NCBI RefSeq assembly: GCF_027595985.1
Contig: NC_073305.1
Coordinates: 84,141,626-84,205,625, forward strand
Direction: 5' to 3'
Source: Sorex araneus
Lineage: Eukaryota; Chordata; Mammalia; Eulipotyphla; Soricidae
DNA length: 64,000 nucleotides
Shown here: piece by piece, positions 34,201 to 46,952 of the stretch
Position numbering within the stretch: position 1 is the stretch's first letter
How the letters are laid out: each line of letters starts with the position of its first letter
Notes under the pieces: generated by a model
Told to the model about the DNA's origin: nothing
Databases searched by the model: none
What the model saw: only the letters and a program-made list of their open reading frames with translations
Program-made: the position numbers and the translations under genes

Positions 34201-37200
34201 GGATCTTGGCTGTTGATGGGACTACACGGTACTAGTGTGGCTGCCAAGCTACTGGAAAATCGGGGGTCTGGGTGGAGGAGGCCCAGTCCCGATCCAAGCA
34301 AGTTTGGAGATCTCAGTCCCAGGAACCACACACCTGGGTTTCCCTGACAGTTCCTTCATGTGTGGAGAGGAGGTTTGGAGGCTGGCCTCACCACATGAAG
34401 GCTTCTCTGAACGTGTGGAGAGGAGCCTTGAGCATGGCTGTTGCTGGGTTCAGGAGGTCTTTGGAGCTGCAGGGTCTCTGTTCAGGGTGGGGAGGGAAAC
34501 TCAACCCGCCCCGCTCCTAGGGGCCCCGGTGAAGACAGCCAGGCGCGGGGGTAAGTGACTCTGCCTTTCATTCAGTACCAACTGAAAAATGAGAACAGCT
34601 TTGAACTTAGAACCGGGAAAAAAATTCTTGCTTAGTCATATTTTTGCTCTGTGATAACAATATCTTATTTAATTTGAGAATCTCTAAGTTCATATGATAT
34701 TTTTATGTTTCTATGATAGGTGTCAAATAGTCTTTATATGGTAACTGTGAACCTAAGGTGAAAGGAACATGTGGAAGAAACTGGTGCAGTTCTGGCTGGT
34801 TTTGGGGCAAAGTGAAAGACTGTCTTTTACCTACATCAACTATGAAAGTCGATAAGCGAAATCCTCCAAATGATGGAAGCCAATTCTGCCATATAAACTG
34901 CAATATTTCCACACCTCATCTTATACTTTTTATTACATGAATGTGATACATGAAAAATTACTCATAACACTAAAAACAAATAAAAACAAAAGTTTTATTT
35001 CAAGTTATTATTCACTTTTTCCCCTAAGTTAATCACAGTTTCTTCTTCTGGAAAAAATTGGAATACTGTCACTAGAGTTAGCTGTTTAATCATAAGAAGT
35101 GTTATAGTTTTGAGTTATGAAAAACAAAGTTCTACTTTAAGGGTTTTTTTCTACTGTTTTTAGGAACTAAAAAGATTGTACAGCAGGTAGTGCATTTATC
35201 TTGCACCTGGCCAACCTGGATTTTATCCCCATCACCCCATATGGTCTTCGAGGCCTGCCAGAAGTGATCCTTGAGAGCAGAGCCCGGAGTAAGTCCTGAA
35301 CACTGCTGGGTGTGGACAACCCCCTCCCCCCAAAAAGATCTTTTTCTAAAATGACTAATTTAATTATTTACTTGGGCACTAGACATGAACTTTATCCTCC
35401 TCCTTCTAATAGTGCAAGATTATTTTCATTTCATGAAAGAGAAGATCAAAACTCCATGAAGCTGAAGAATCCGAATATTGGTAAATCAGTTAAATCCCCT
35501 TTAAATGCAAAGCTCTTTCTAATACCATACTCCAGCCAGCAAGCACAGAGAACTAGAACCAAAATCCTGCCACTACCACTGCTTCCTTACCTCCTTACTC
35601 CATTTTTTACAGTGGTTTTAGTTTATTATTATCATTATTATTATTATTACTGTTGTTGTTGTTGTTGTTATTTCAGTTGCTAATCTGACTAATTGAATTC
35701 AATAGTGTGCTTAACATCAGCTGAGGTGTTCAGAAGGTGCAGGTAACTCTTTTGTTCCTAGGATCTGTACAAGGGTTGGGGTTCACTTCACCATGGACTT
35801 ATGTAGAGATGGAAATAGCAATAGTGAACCAATCAAGTATTGAGGGAAATAATTGTTCTATGGGAAACTCCAAGCATAGCTGAGTGGAAAACCACCTGCC
35901 TTCCAAGCATGAAGCAAATGAGACTGTGAGTTTGATCTCTGACACTGGCCTACATGATTGAGTGCTCTCCCAAGGGCTCTGCTACTTGGGATCCCATAGG
36001 CATAGTCAAGAATATGAGGCTCCCTGTCATCATGGAACCAGGAGTAACCCCCGGCCATTGCCTGGTGTGGCCCCAACACAATATAAAAAAAGAAACAAGA
36101 AAAGGGGGAAGAAGTGGAGAACTCAGGACTTAAGAGGGTAGATAATTAATTTGTAATCCTGACTCCATTATGTACCAATCCCTGAACCCCATTTTCCTGA
36201 ATAATAGCATAAAAAGAGAGAAAGAGAGAAGTCTGGAGAGATAGTACAGAGGTCATGGGGCTTGCCTTGCACTTAGTCAGCCAGGGTTAGAACTCTGACA
36301 CCTCATATAGTCCCCTAATTACCAGGCATACAGACCTCTGAGCTCAGAAGTGGAAGTAAGCCCTGAGCACAGCTAGATATGGTTCAAAAACAAAATAATA
36401 GCATTAAATTTTAAAAGAAAGAAAATACGAAGAATGCCTTATAAAGTTGTACAGAGTAAATATTACCTATGCATGCATAGAAAACCAGTCGCCTTCTGTC
36501 TGATGGTAGAGAAGGAGAGAGAGAAAGAAGAAAAAAGAGAAAAGGTGGGAGGAAAAGTAAAGAGTATCTCAATTTTTTGGGGGGTACTTCTGTGGTACTT
36601 CTGAGCAGCTGACATGCTTTCCTTCTTCCCTCACTTCCCCTTCCTCAATTCTTACCTTTGGAAGATAGTAATTTTTAAATGTCACATTTGTGGTGGTTGC
36701 ATGAGGTATACTTGTGGGCAGGATGTTAGCAAATCTCTGCACTTCATGAATGACAGCATCTGTATATGGCATTTGAGTTCGGTGTGTGATCCGAGGCTGG
36801 CCTAAACCCACAACTTTGATAATCTCATCACGAACCTTTTCTGGATGAAACGAAATGAGAGAAATGACAGCGTGGAGAAGAGGAAATGCTGAAACAACCC
36901 TTCCCGTTTCCTCTACACAAGAAAGTCATACCCAAGCACGTCCCAAATTCTACCACTGCTTTTTCCAGACCATCAACCCACAGTCATCTGTTTCTAAGCC
37001 TTTCTGAGGACTGTTAGGTAGTTATGTCTCTTGTGATGCCTCCAGAACTGGAGAAGTTATCCAGTGTGGTGATAGAATACTCCATCATCCAGACTTCAAT
37101 AGTGAATGGATGTTCCAAGCTTAATAATTTTTAGTTGTGTAAGAACTGCTCCTTATTGGTGTAATTAATATGCTCTACAACATAGTCCATTTCAGATTTC

Positions 37201-40200
37201 TGATTTCTCTCCTTTTAGCAATGCTCTCCATGTTGGTGACTTACTCTGGATTTCAGGATAGCGCATCATGAGTAGAATCCCCCAGCGCAGTGTGGAAGAT
37301 GTGGTCTCGGTACCTGCCGCAAACAGGTTACTAATAACGGCCACTAGGTTTTCATCACTGAAAAAGTTTGTTGACATTTTTTTCTCCTGAAAGAAGCAGA
37401 TAGCAATTTGATCATTTTGTAGTGGAGAGCCATAACCTTCTGTGAATTTAAACAAATAAAACATTGTGTTCTTTGTTTTTTTTTTTCTTTTTGGGTCATA
37501 CCGGTGATGCACAGGTGTTATTCTTGGAGGGTTACTTCTGGCTCTGCACTCAGGAATTACTCCTGGCAGTGCTCAGGGGACCATATGGGATGCTGGGAAT
37601 CGAACCCGGGTCGGCCGCGTGCAAGGCAAACACCCTACCTGCTGTACTATTGTTCTAGTACTCAAATACTGCATTCTTTCTTCAAAAAATTTTTTCAACT
37701 AATTTATTGTGAGAAATTTATCTGAATCTTTGTCTAAAAATAAATTAAATTTAATAGTTTAAACTGTTGAAAACTCTTTGGTACTATTAAAGAATTATTA
37801 TCTAAGTGTGATAATGGTAGTTTGGTTATTTTTATTAAGTCTTTTTTTTTGTTTGATTTTGGATCACACCTAGCAATGCTTAGAGCTTACTCCTGAATAG
37901 TGTTCTGAGGACCATATGCAATGCTGGGCATCAAACCTTCATTGGCATGTGCAAGACCTTATCTGCAGTATTATCTCCCAATCCCGTAAGTCCTTATTGT
38001 GTGTGTGTGTTTGTGTACATTGGTGCACACATGATATATACTAAAATATTTATCGCTGTCACTGTCACTGTCATCCCATTGCTTACCGATTTGCTCGAGT
38101 GGGCACCAGTAACGTCTCCATCATGAGACTTGTTGTGACTCTTTTTGGCATATCGGATATGCCATGGGTAGCTTGCCAGGCTCTGCTGTGGGAGACTAAA
38201 ATATTTATAGGAAAAATAATTCAATGCTTGGGATTTGCTTCACAATAATCTAAGAGGTGGGCCAAGATGATGACTCAAAGGACTGGAGTTCATGTTGTAC
38301 ATGTGGGAGCCCAGGGTTTGAACCCTGACATGACATGGTCTCCTGAGCACTGCCTGGACTTCTTTCTAATCTTGAAAATGTTGTGTAGATATTTAGAACA
38401 GAGCAAATTCTGGGTCCTTCCAATGATCAATTATTGTAATATTGGGACAGTCTCTGACTTTTAGGAAGATTGCATCGCTTGTATCACTTGTCATCCGTTG
38501 ATCTTTGATTTGCTCGAGTGGGCAACAGTAACGTCTCCATTCGTCCCTATCACGTGCTAGTGTAGTCCAGTGGTATCTGCTTGCTCTACAAACAGGAAGA
38601 GCCTCAAACCATTCATTCAGGGTTTTGAAGAAGTCTGACCATCTTGTTGGTGAGCAGTCACGTGGTCTTTTGATGTTTCACGGAATCCAATTGGTAACAG
38701 CTCTAGTTCAGCAGTTGTCTCTGAATTGCATTATGTGTCCGGCCCAACTTGGGGTGTAAAACTCCTTTCCTTTATTTATTTTTATTTTTTGTCTTTTTTT
38801 GCTTTTTGGGTCACACCTGGCGATGCACAGGGGTTACTCCTGGCTCTGCACTCAGGAATTATTCTAGGTGGTGCTCACAGAGGGTCTCTTGCCCGCATGC
38901 CTGGCTGTCTTCCCCGGGTCCCCTTGGAGGGGATGGGCTCCAGCTTTCCTCCCCGCCCCAAGCAGAGCTCCCAGTGGCCGAAGACCACCAGAACCTAGCC
39001 ACAGCCATGCTCAAGGCCCCTCTCCACATGTTCAGACAAGCCTCATGAATGAAGGTACCAGCAGCGGAACCCAAGTGTGTGTAATCCCGTCAATGGCCAA
39101 CATCCAGAGACTTAAAAGCGACCTCTCAGAAGTGTGCAGCCGCTTTGCGCCACAATATCTTATAATCTACTCCCTCTGGGAGAAACTAGCAAGCTACTGA
39201 GAGTTTCTGTCCACATGGGACAGCCTAGCAAGCTTCCCATGGTGTGTTCATATGCTAAAAGCTGGGTCTCATTTTCCTCACCCTGAAAGAGCCTCCAATG
39301 TGGCATCGTTGGGAAGGCCGAGAAGAGAGAGGCTTCTAAAATCTCAGGGATAAGACAAATGGAGAGGTTATTTTGCCCGCTTGAGAAATCGATGATCAAC
39401 AGGATTCGTGATCGTGATCGTGATTGGTGCTCAGGGGACCATATAAGATGCTGGAAATCGAACCTGGCTGTGTGCAAGGCAAACACCCTACATGCTGTGC
39501 TCTCGTTCCTGGCCTCTCCTTTCCTTTATGTGATGAACTCTCCTCTTTCTGGAGAAACCTGCACTCACTTTTGGGTATGTTTTCTTTTCTCTTCCTTTTA
39601 AAAGCATTTCTAAAATACAAAAAATCATTCTTTAAAACGTCTCAATATTTTGAACATAGTAACTGAACAAAGAACTGACATCTAAATTCCTCTATGTTTT
39701 TCTTTTATTTAAGTGAAATGAAAAAAGTGGCATGTATCTGAGACTGTAATACATTGTACTTGTAGTATACAAATCAACCATTAGCCTCTTAACTGAATCT
39801 AGCCATCTCTATGTTGAAAGAAATATTTCTTTGATGTCGATGTATTAATCACACCAAATTATAAACACTGGGCTAAGGTAAACTCTGATAAAAAAAACAC
39901 CATTACCTCCTGCTGTTTGATGAGAAATGCATCAATAAAACTTCGTGGATCATTTGTGTCCAATTTCTGTCGGTATTCTAGAAAAGTTTTTCTTATAAAA
40001 GAAAATAATTCATCTCTATTCTTGAGTACTTTTTTATGACTTTTTAGAAGAAACCCTAAAGCAGGAAACATATTAAAAAGCTAAAAGAATAAAAGAAATA
40101 ATAATATTCAGTATAGACATATGATTCTTATGGTCGTAAGAATGACACAATTATTTTCAAAAACTTGTTTTCTAAATAAGTTTTGAAACTTATTTAGAAC

Positions 40201-43200
40201 ATACACAGCTTGAATTTTACCTCAATTCACAGTGTCAGAGAGTAAACTATAAGATGATATTTTCTCATTAATTAAAGTTATAAAATTATAGTGAAAATGA
40301 TAGTGCTTATAGTAAGTTCTATTTCCCACAGTATTTTGTTTATTATGTATGTGGTAGCAGACTGTGTTAGATGAGATGTGAAAACAGTACTGATTTTTAT
40401 GGTCAGAGCTATGAATGTTTTTCTTTCAAAATTCCTAAATGCTTTTCTTTGAAAATTCTGGGTTATTTCAGGTTTCCAATCAATCTATTTTATTTCTGTG
40501 TAGCATGTTAAAATTGTCACTATTTTTTTTCTATAGGAGAAAATAATAGTTTAATTTAGGTTTACTGTCTTTAGATCCTATAGAGCAACACTACTTAATA
40601 TAAAATTCCCTGACCCTTAAAAAGTTTATTGTTTTCAAAATTTTGTATATTTGTCAGGATATTCATTTTTGATAGATAAGCTTTTTACATTTTGTCAGAT
40701 TCTCAAAAGAGTTCTTAACTCTCCAATTACTTACTGAATACTGACCTAAAACATCATGCTTGGAATTAGGCATTATGGTTGCCTGATCCATCTGTACTTG
40801 GAGTAAACTTACACTTGTCAAAACAGAGTAAAATCTCTGAGGGGAATGCTCTGGTTGCTAATATTGTTTTGAAAGTGAGTATTATTTGAAAAAATTCTGC
40901 ATTTAGAAAATAGCAACATTACCACCTGCAAATACAGCCCCCAAATTTGACTGTGTTATGTTACACCACTCAGAACAAATATTAAGTATTTATTTATAAT
41001 TTCTTTAATTGGGGCTGGAACGATAGCACAGTGGGCAGGGCATTTGCCTTGCATGCAGCTGACCTGGGTTCAATTCCCAGCATTCCATATGGTCCCCCAA
41101 GCATGACCAGGAGTAATTCCTGAGTGCAGAGCCAGGAGTAACCCCTGTGCATTGCCGGGTGTAACCAAAATAAATAAATAAATAAATAAAATAATAATAA
41201 TTTCTTTAATAATTTTAATTATTCAAATTATTTTTGCCTGAGCAGGTACCAGTAACATCTCCATTGTGATACTTGTTGTTATGAACAACAGGATGACAGT
41301 GCTACAGTGCTGTTTAAATTATTAATTTTAATTAATTTCCCTTGGGTCCCTTGATAGACATCCTTTGTTAAAATTCACATTTTTTACCTAAATTCACTGT
41401 ATCACTGTATCATTGTCATACCATTTCTCATCGATTTGTTCGAGCAGGCACCAGTAATGTCTCCATTGTGAGACTTGTTGTTACTGTTTTTAGCATATCA
41501 AATATGCCACGGGGAGCTTGCTAGGCTCCGCCATGTGGGCGAGATACTCTTGGTAGCTTGCCAGGCTCTCTGAGAGGGACGGAGGAATTGAACCCGGGTC
41601 TGCCTCATGCAAGGCAAATGCCCTACCTGCTGTGCTATCGCTCCAGCCCTTTATCCCAATTATCATATATAATTAGTGACATTAGTAAGATATTATAAAA
41701 TATTGGATGCAATGGGACAATAATTGTTTAATAATAATAAGTTAATTATGCTATTTAGCCAGGCAAACTTGCCAATGTGTCTCTGTGTTCAGGATTTACC
41801 TTTTCTCTAATACTTTTCTCTAATACTTTTCATGATCTCTCCTACAATCAAACGTAACTCTGAGTAACTAAAAGTAGTTAGGAAAGGTACAGTTACCACA
41901 ACTTTAGGACATCCGATGAGTTTCACATTTTCACTTATCAAGTGTAAAAGCCTCAGGAATTGAGGGTCTTGGTAGTCAAATCGTTTTCCAAATAACACCG
42001 ACACGATGACATTAGCAACAGAAGCATTCATTACTGTCGTGACCTCAAAGGGCTTTCCTACAATAAATTAATCAGACTATAAATATTGACTAAGTGTTAA
42101 ACTAATTTAAGTTTTATTTGGACAGAGCAACAAAGAATTTCAAGAAGAATGTTTTCAAAAGAGAGTTGAGACTAAAAGGACCATGAAAAAAATATTCAGA
42201 TTTTTGTCCAAAGGTTGCCATAAGGAAAACAAGAAATATATCTCAAAGAAAATCTGCATTTGGCTGAGTCCAGTTGATATGTGCCAGGTGAAACCGTTCA
42301 GTGTGTGTGTTGCTGGAAGTAGGGTGGAGGGGATTAATGCATAATATCTGGCAAAGTATCCTTTTAATTAGGAGTTTGCACTCAAGTTAAAAGTTTCAAG
42401 TAGAGAGGCTGCTTAATGGCCATGATACCAGAGACTCAGGAACAAGTCTCGGAACCCAGCGGCTTTTGGCAGAAATGTGTCCTGACTCTACATTAGATTA
42501 CCAGCCCGAGGCCACCTCAGGTGGGAAAAGGTTCTGATTCACGGCCTGCTCCCCCTGGCAGCTCAGTGGCTGCCATATTCCAGAGGCCAATGGACAGCCA
42601 GGTAGGGGCCCACAGTGAGGAGACACATGGGGCCTCACAGGGTGGGGATGGAGCCGGCCCTTTCCTCCCCCACCCCAAGACCCTCAGTCACCGCCCACGA
42701 AACGGCCTCTGTGGCTCCTGATCAGGCTGCTTAATGGCCTTGATCCCAGAGACTTAGAAACAAATCTCAGTACCCAGTGGCTTTTGGCAGAAATCCCTCC
42801 AGATTTAATTATTAAAATTTCAGAATTCCAAAATCATATACTATTCATAATCGGCAATAGAAAACAAATTGTCTAACATTGCCTTTTTGGCAGACCTGAA
42901 TTTTGGGGTAAAATCTCAAATAATAATTGTGGGTCCGGTGTCAAAATATTGAATATAATTAAAGTAGAGAGTAATGTGGAAACCATCTGCCACACAGGTA
43001 GGGGGAGGGTGTGGGATGGAGGTATACTGGGGTTGTTGGTGGTGGGAAATGTGCACTGGTGAAGGGGCAGGTGTTTCATCATTGTATGACCGAAACTTAA
43101 ACCCTAAAACTATGTAACTGCTCTCACGATGATTCAATAAATAAATTTATTTTAAAAAAAAAGTTTAAAATAGAACTTTTAGTTGATTAAAATAATTCCA

Positions 43201-46200
43201 CTTAAAGGGATTTCATCAAGAACAGTCTTATTTCAGTTTTTTCTTCAGTGGATCTTGTTTTCCTTAACGTCTAGATCATGAAACATGTGGATGAACATTG
43301 GTCTTTAAGTCAAAGCATTTTAGTTGCTAAGAGACACTCAATATCAATATCTTTAATATGAAAGCCTAGGAAAATTTTTGCGAAGAACATATTTTTTTCT
43401 TTATGTATAAAAAGAAGCACAAATAAAATTAGCACTTATTAGGACCTTAATACAAAAGAAAGAGTAATTTTTGGATTTTTTTTTTTTGTATATGTAATGT
43501 CTCCAAACTGCCGAGACCCTCTCATTGTAAGTGTGGAGAAACTGCTAAATTAGCACAGGGGATGGCTGAGCCTTCTGTTTCTTCTCCGCACTCACCTCAG
43601 GCTTGTCTTCCTTTGATCATTTCTCCAAGTTAATTCTTGCATCAGTGAAGATACTATGCAAATGAGCTAATTTTTAATAAGAACTAGCTAAGTTTAATGA
43701 GAAAATGCAACACAAAATGAGTTTTTGCATTATTCCACATAGCACAGTGGATAGGGCGTTTGCCTTTCACATGGCCGACCCGTGTTCGATTCCTTCGCCC
43801 CTCTCAGAGAGCCCAGCAAGCTACCAAGAGTATCTCCCCCACACAGCAGAGCCTGGCAAGCTACCCATGCCAAAAACAGTAACAATAAATCTCACAATGA
43901 GAGACGTTACTGGTGCCCGCTTGAACAAATCAATGAGCAACGGGATGACAGTGACAGTGACAGCATTAGTTTTATATTACTTAAAGGGATCAAAAATAAA
44001 CCCACTAATAAGAAATCGTTTCAGATTAAAACAAACAAAAGAGGGGTCTGAGTGATAGTACAGTTGGTAGGGTGTTTACCTTGCACAAGGCAGACCCAGG
44101 TTCGATCCCCTGCATCTCATATGGTCCCTCAAGCACTGCCAGGAGTAATTCCTGAGTGAAGAGCTAGGAACAACCCCTGAGCATCTCTGGGTGTGACCAA
44201 AAAAAGCATAAAATAAAAAAAAGAAAAACAAAAGAGGCACGATATACTACATGATTTCAACTTTTTTTCACTATTTGGTATGTTAATGGTATAGTGGCAA
44301 AATAGGAGTAAATTCTGCAGATTACATAATAATATGCTATCAGTGTTAATTTCATGAGTTTTTAAAATTGTGTTTTTTTGTTATGCAGAAATTATTTTTT
44401 TGCTACATTTAAGGAAACAAATATTTTAGAATATAGAAACAGTGTATCTGCAAATCAATCTCAAACAGTTCACAGAAGAAGAGATAGATGTTAAATACTG
44501 ACATTTGGGGAAACTTAAAGAACAGTAGAAAGATATTGCAATAATTGGTGTGACTTGGAATTTTCCTACAAATTTGAAATTATTTCACTATCAATAATTG
44601 AGCTTATACAATTTGTTGAAGAATACCTCATGAAAAATAAGATGTGTTTTATATTGTTTCTACGCACCTCTGTGAAGCTCAAAATTCTGTATGAGATGTT
44701 TGCATTCCTCAATAATTCTGTCTTCAATGATCCTTTTGCCCATGCCAAAGTTTCGTAAAGTAGTCAGGCTGAATCTTCTCATGGTTTTCCATGTTTCCCC
44801 ATGAGAGAAGACAATTCCTGATGGTGAGGAATTATTTTTAAATTAGTTCCTTGAATTTTACAAAACTTAATTTGCAAAGACAAATATAATTTTATAACAG
44901 CTCAATTCTCTCTGTAAAAAATAAAGAAATGACATTTCATCTTTTTTTCTTAGGCCATTTATTTTAGAAAACTTTCTAAGTTCTCTTTCACCTCTTTCAA
45001 CTATGTCTGTATCATATTGAAAACTAGATAGGACTCCTGTTAGCTTTGTGACCTAAGAAACTTTTTTACAGAGACCTGGGTACCACCTCTTGGGAGAGGG
45101 GTGGAGAAGGGAGAACCAATCCCATATTCCCCCCTTCCCCTCTCCTTATTTTACAGGTATGAACCTGATTTTGGTGTATGCCTTGTTTCAACTTACAAAA
45201 CCACCTTGTGTTATGAAGATATGAGAAAAATTTCCTGAGTACAAGTCAATTAACGCCGATGGTCACCCTAATTACTAGAAATCTAGGATGAACAATGTGG
45301 CAATGGTGCTGTCAAGCCCTCTTACTTAAGAATGAGTTATTACTTATTTTTCTTTTTTCCTTTTTAGGTCATACCTGGCGATGCACAAGGGTCACTCCTG
45401 GCTCTGCATTCAGGAATTTTAATTTTAATTTTAAGAGGCTCACACTTGACAGTGCTTAGGGACTGCTACTAACTCTGTGCCCAGAATTCATTCCTGGCAG
45501 TATTTGGGAACAGGATATGGTACCAGGGATTGAACTGGAGTCAACTGCATCCAAGGCAAGTGCTGCAAACCCTGTATGCAAATCTCTTTGGCTAAAATTA
45601 AATAGGCTTTTCATGATTTTTCTCAAGATCAGTGAGATCTAATGTATCCAAGGAAGAGGTCATAATATGCAGCATTTTCAAATTCAATTTACTGGCTACA
45701 CTTTCTGTCTAGAAGGTTTACTGACATTTTGTGGAACTAGTTTTATTGTTTTTAGGATAGTAATATCCTAAAATCCTAAAATAAATACTTTCCAAAAATG
45801 TTATTGAAGCATTAAAATGGCTATGCAACTTTTACTAGGAGTCAGTATTACTTTACTAAAAACATTCATAACAAAGTGAAACCATACCTATTTTAAAAAG
45901 CTATTAAGTCAGTGTCAAAGAATGAAAAAGTTAGCTTTAGTATTAAAGAGATAATCTGATAATATAAAGTGTTGCTTGAACGTTCATGCCGTAGGAGGCG
46001 CTGAGACAAGGAACGCAGAAGAAATGTATTTCATGGAGGGTGTAGGTTCTTCTCTCTGACTCTTAGACAAAAGTAGAGAGCCTCGTGATCTCCTTTTATT
46101 GATCATGGTACCACAAAAGGGCGCAATACAGTGAAGTCACCAAAGGCATCAAAAGAAGTTACAGGAAGAACATTGAGGCAGTAGAATATGTTGTTTCCTT

Positions 46201-46890
46201 GTACCTGCAGGCTTGTAGCCTGGGGAAAAAGATATAAAGCCAAAACTGAAAGCTTTCTTGGGCTATAGGCACTTGGATTTACATCCCAAAGACAAGGCTG
46301 GGCCAGAGCCAGCAATTTACAATATCAAAGATCAGGCCTGGCCAACATCTGAGATCTGTATGTCAAAGACCAGCCAGGCTTCAGTGAGAAAAGGAAAACT
46401 GCTCTTTTCAATATACTGAAATTATTTTCTGAAGGCAGCTTGAAGGGGGAAATTGTTCCTGGCTGTAGTACAGTCTATGTAGGCTCGCCCTGATAGCTCA
46501 GTCCATCCCTAACAATAAAGAATCATTCTTTTAGTTGGGATGCCATAAAAAGAGTATCTGGATTTCACCAAGGGATTTACCTAAGGATTTTATGAACAAA
46601 GTACAACCGTTTTTCCAGGTAATAATGTAATTCACCGTATTTCTAACAGTGAATGCATTGTTTAATGGATTTATGTCAGTCCTTAGGCTGTGACCTCCTT
46701 AATCTGGTGGCTCTTTTTATCTTTGTATTTCTTTGTCATTGTGCTTGTTTTGTTTTGTGGTCACACCAGGCTGTGCTTATGGCTTTGTGCACACTCTGCA
46801 CTTAGGGATCACTCCTGGTGGGGCTCAGGGATCAAAACCTTTTTGGCCAAGTACAAGGCAAATGCCCTATCAGCCCCCAAGGCAAGAGCT

Positions 46891-46952
<62 letters not shown>

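Noticed and set aside
38041-38200. A CRISPR-like array suggested by repeated 'cactgtcactgtcatccc' strings
   Set aside because: These are SINE-B tails with a short tandem repeat. There are no spacers of even length, and the genome is mammalian.
43705-44055. A 116-codon open frame with RDDSDSDS-like residues
   Set aside because: It is a SINE-B insertion. The residues come from the tail and the LINE-derived 3' end.
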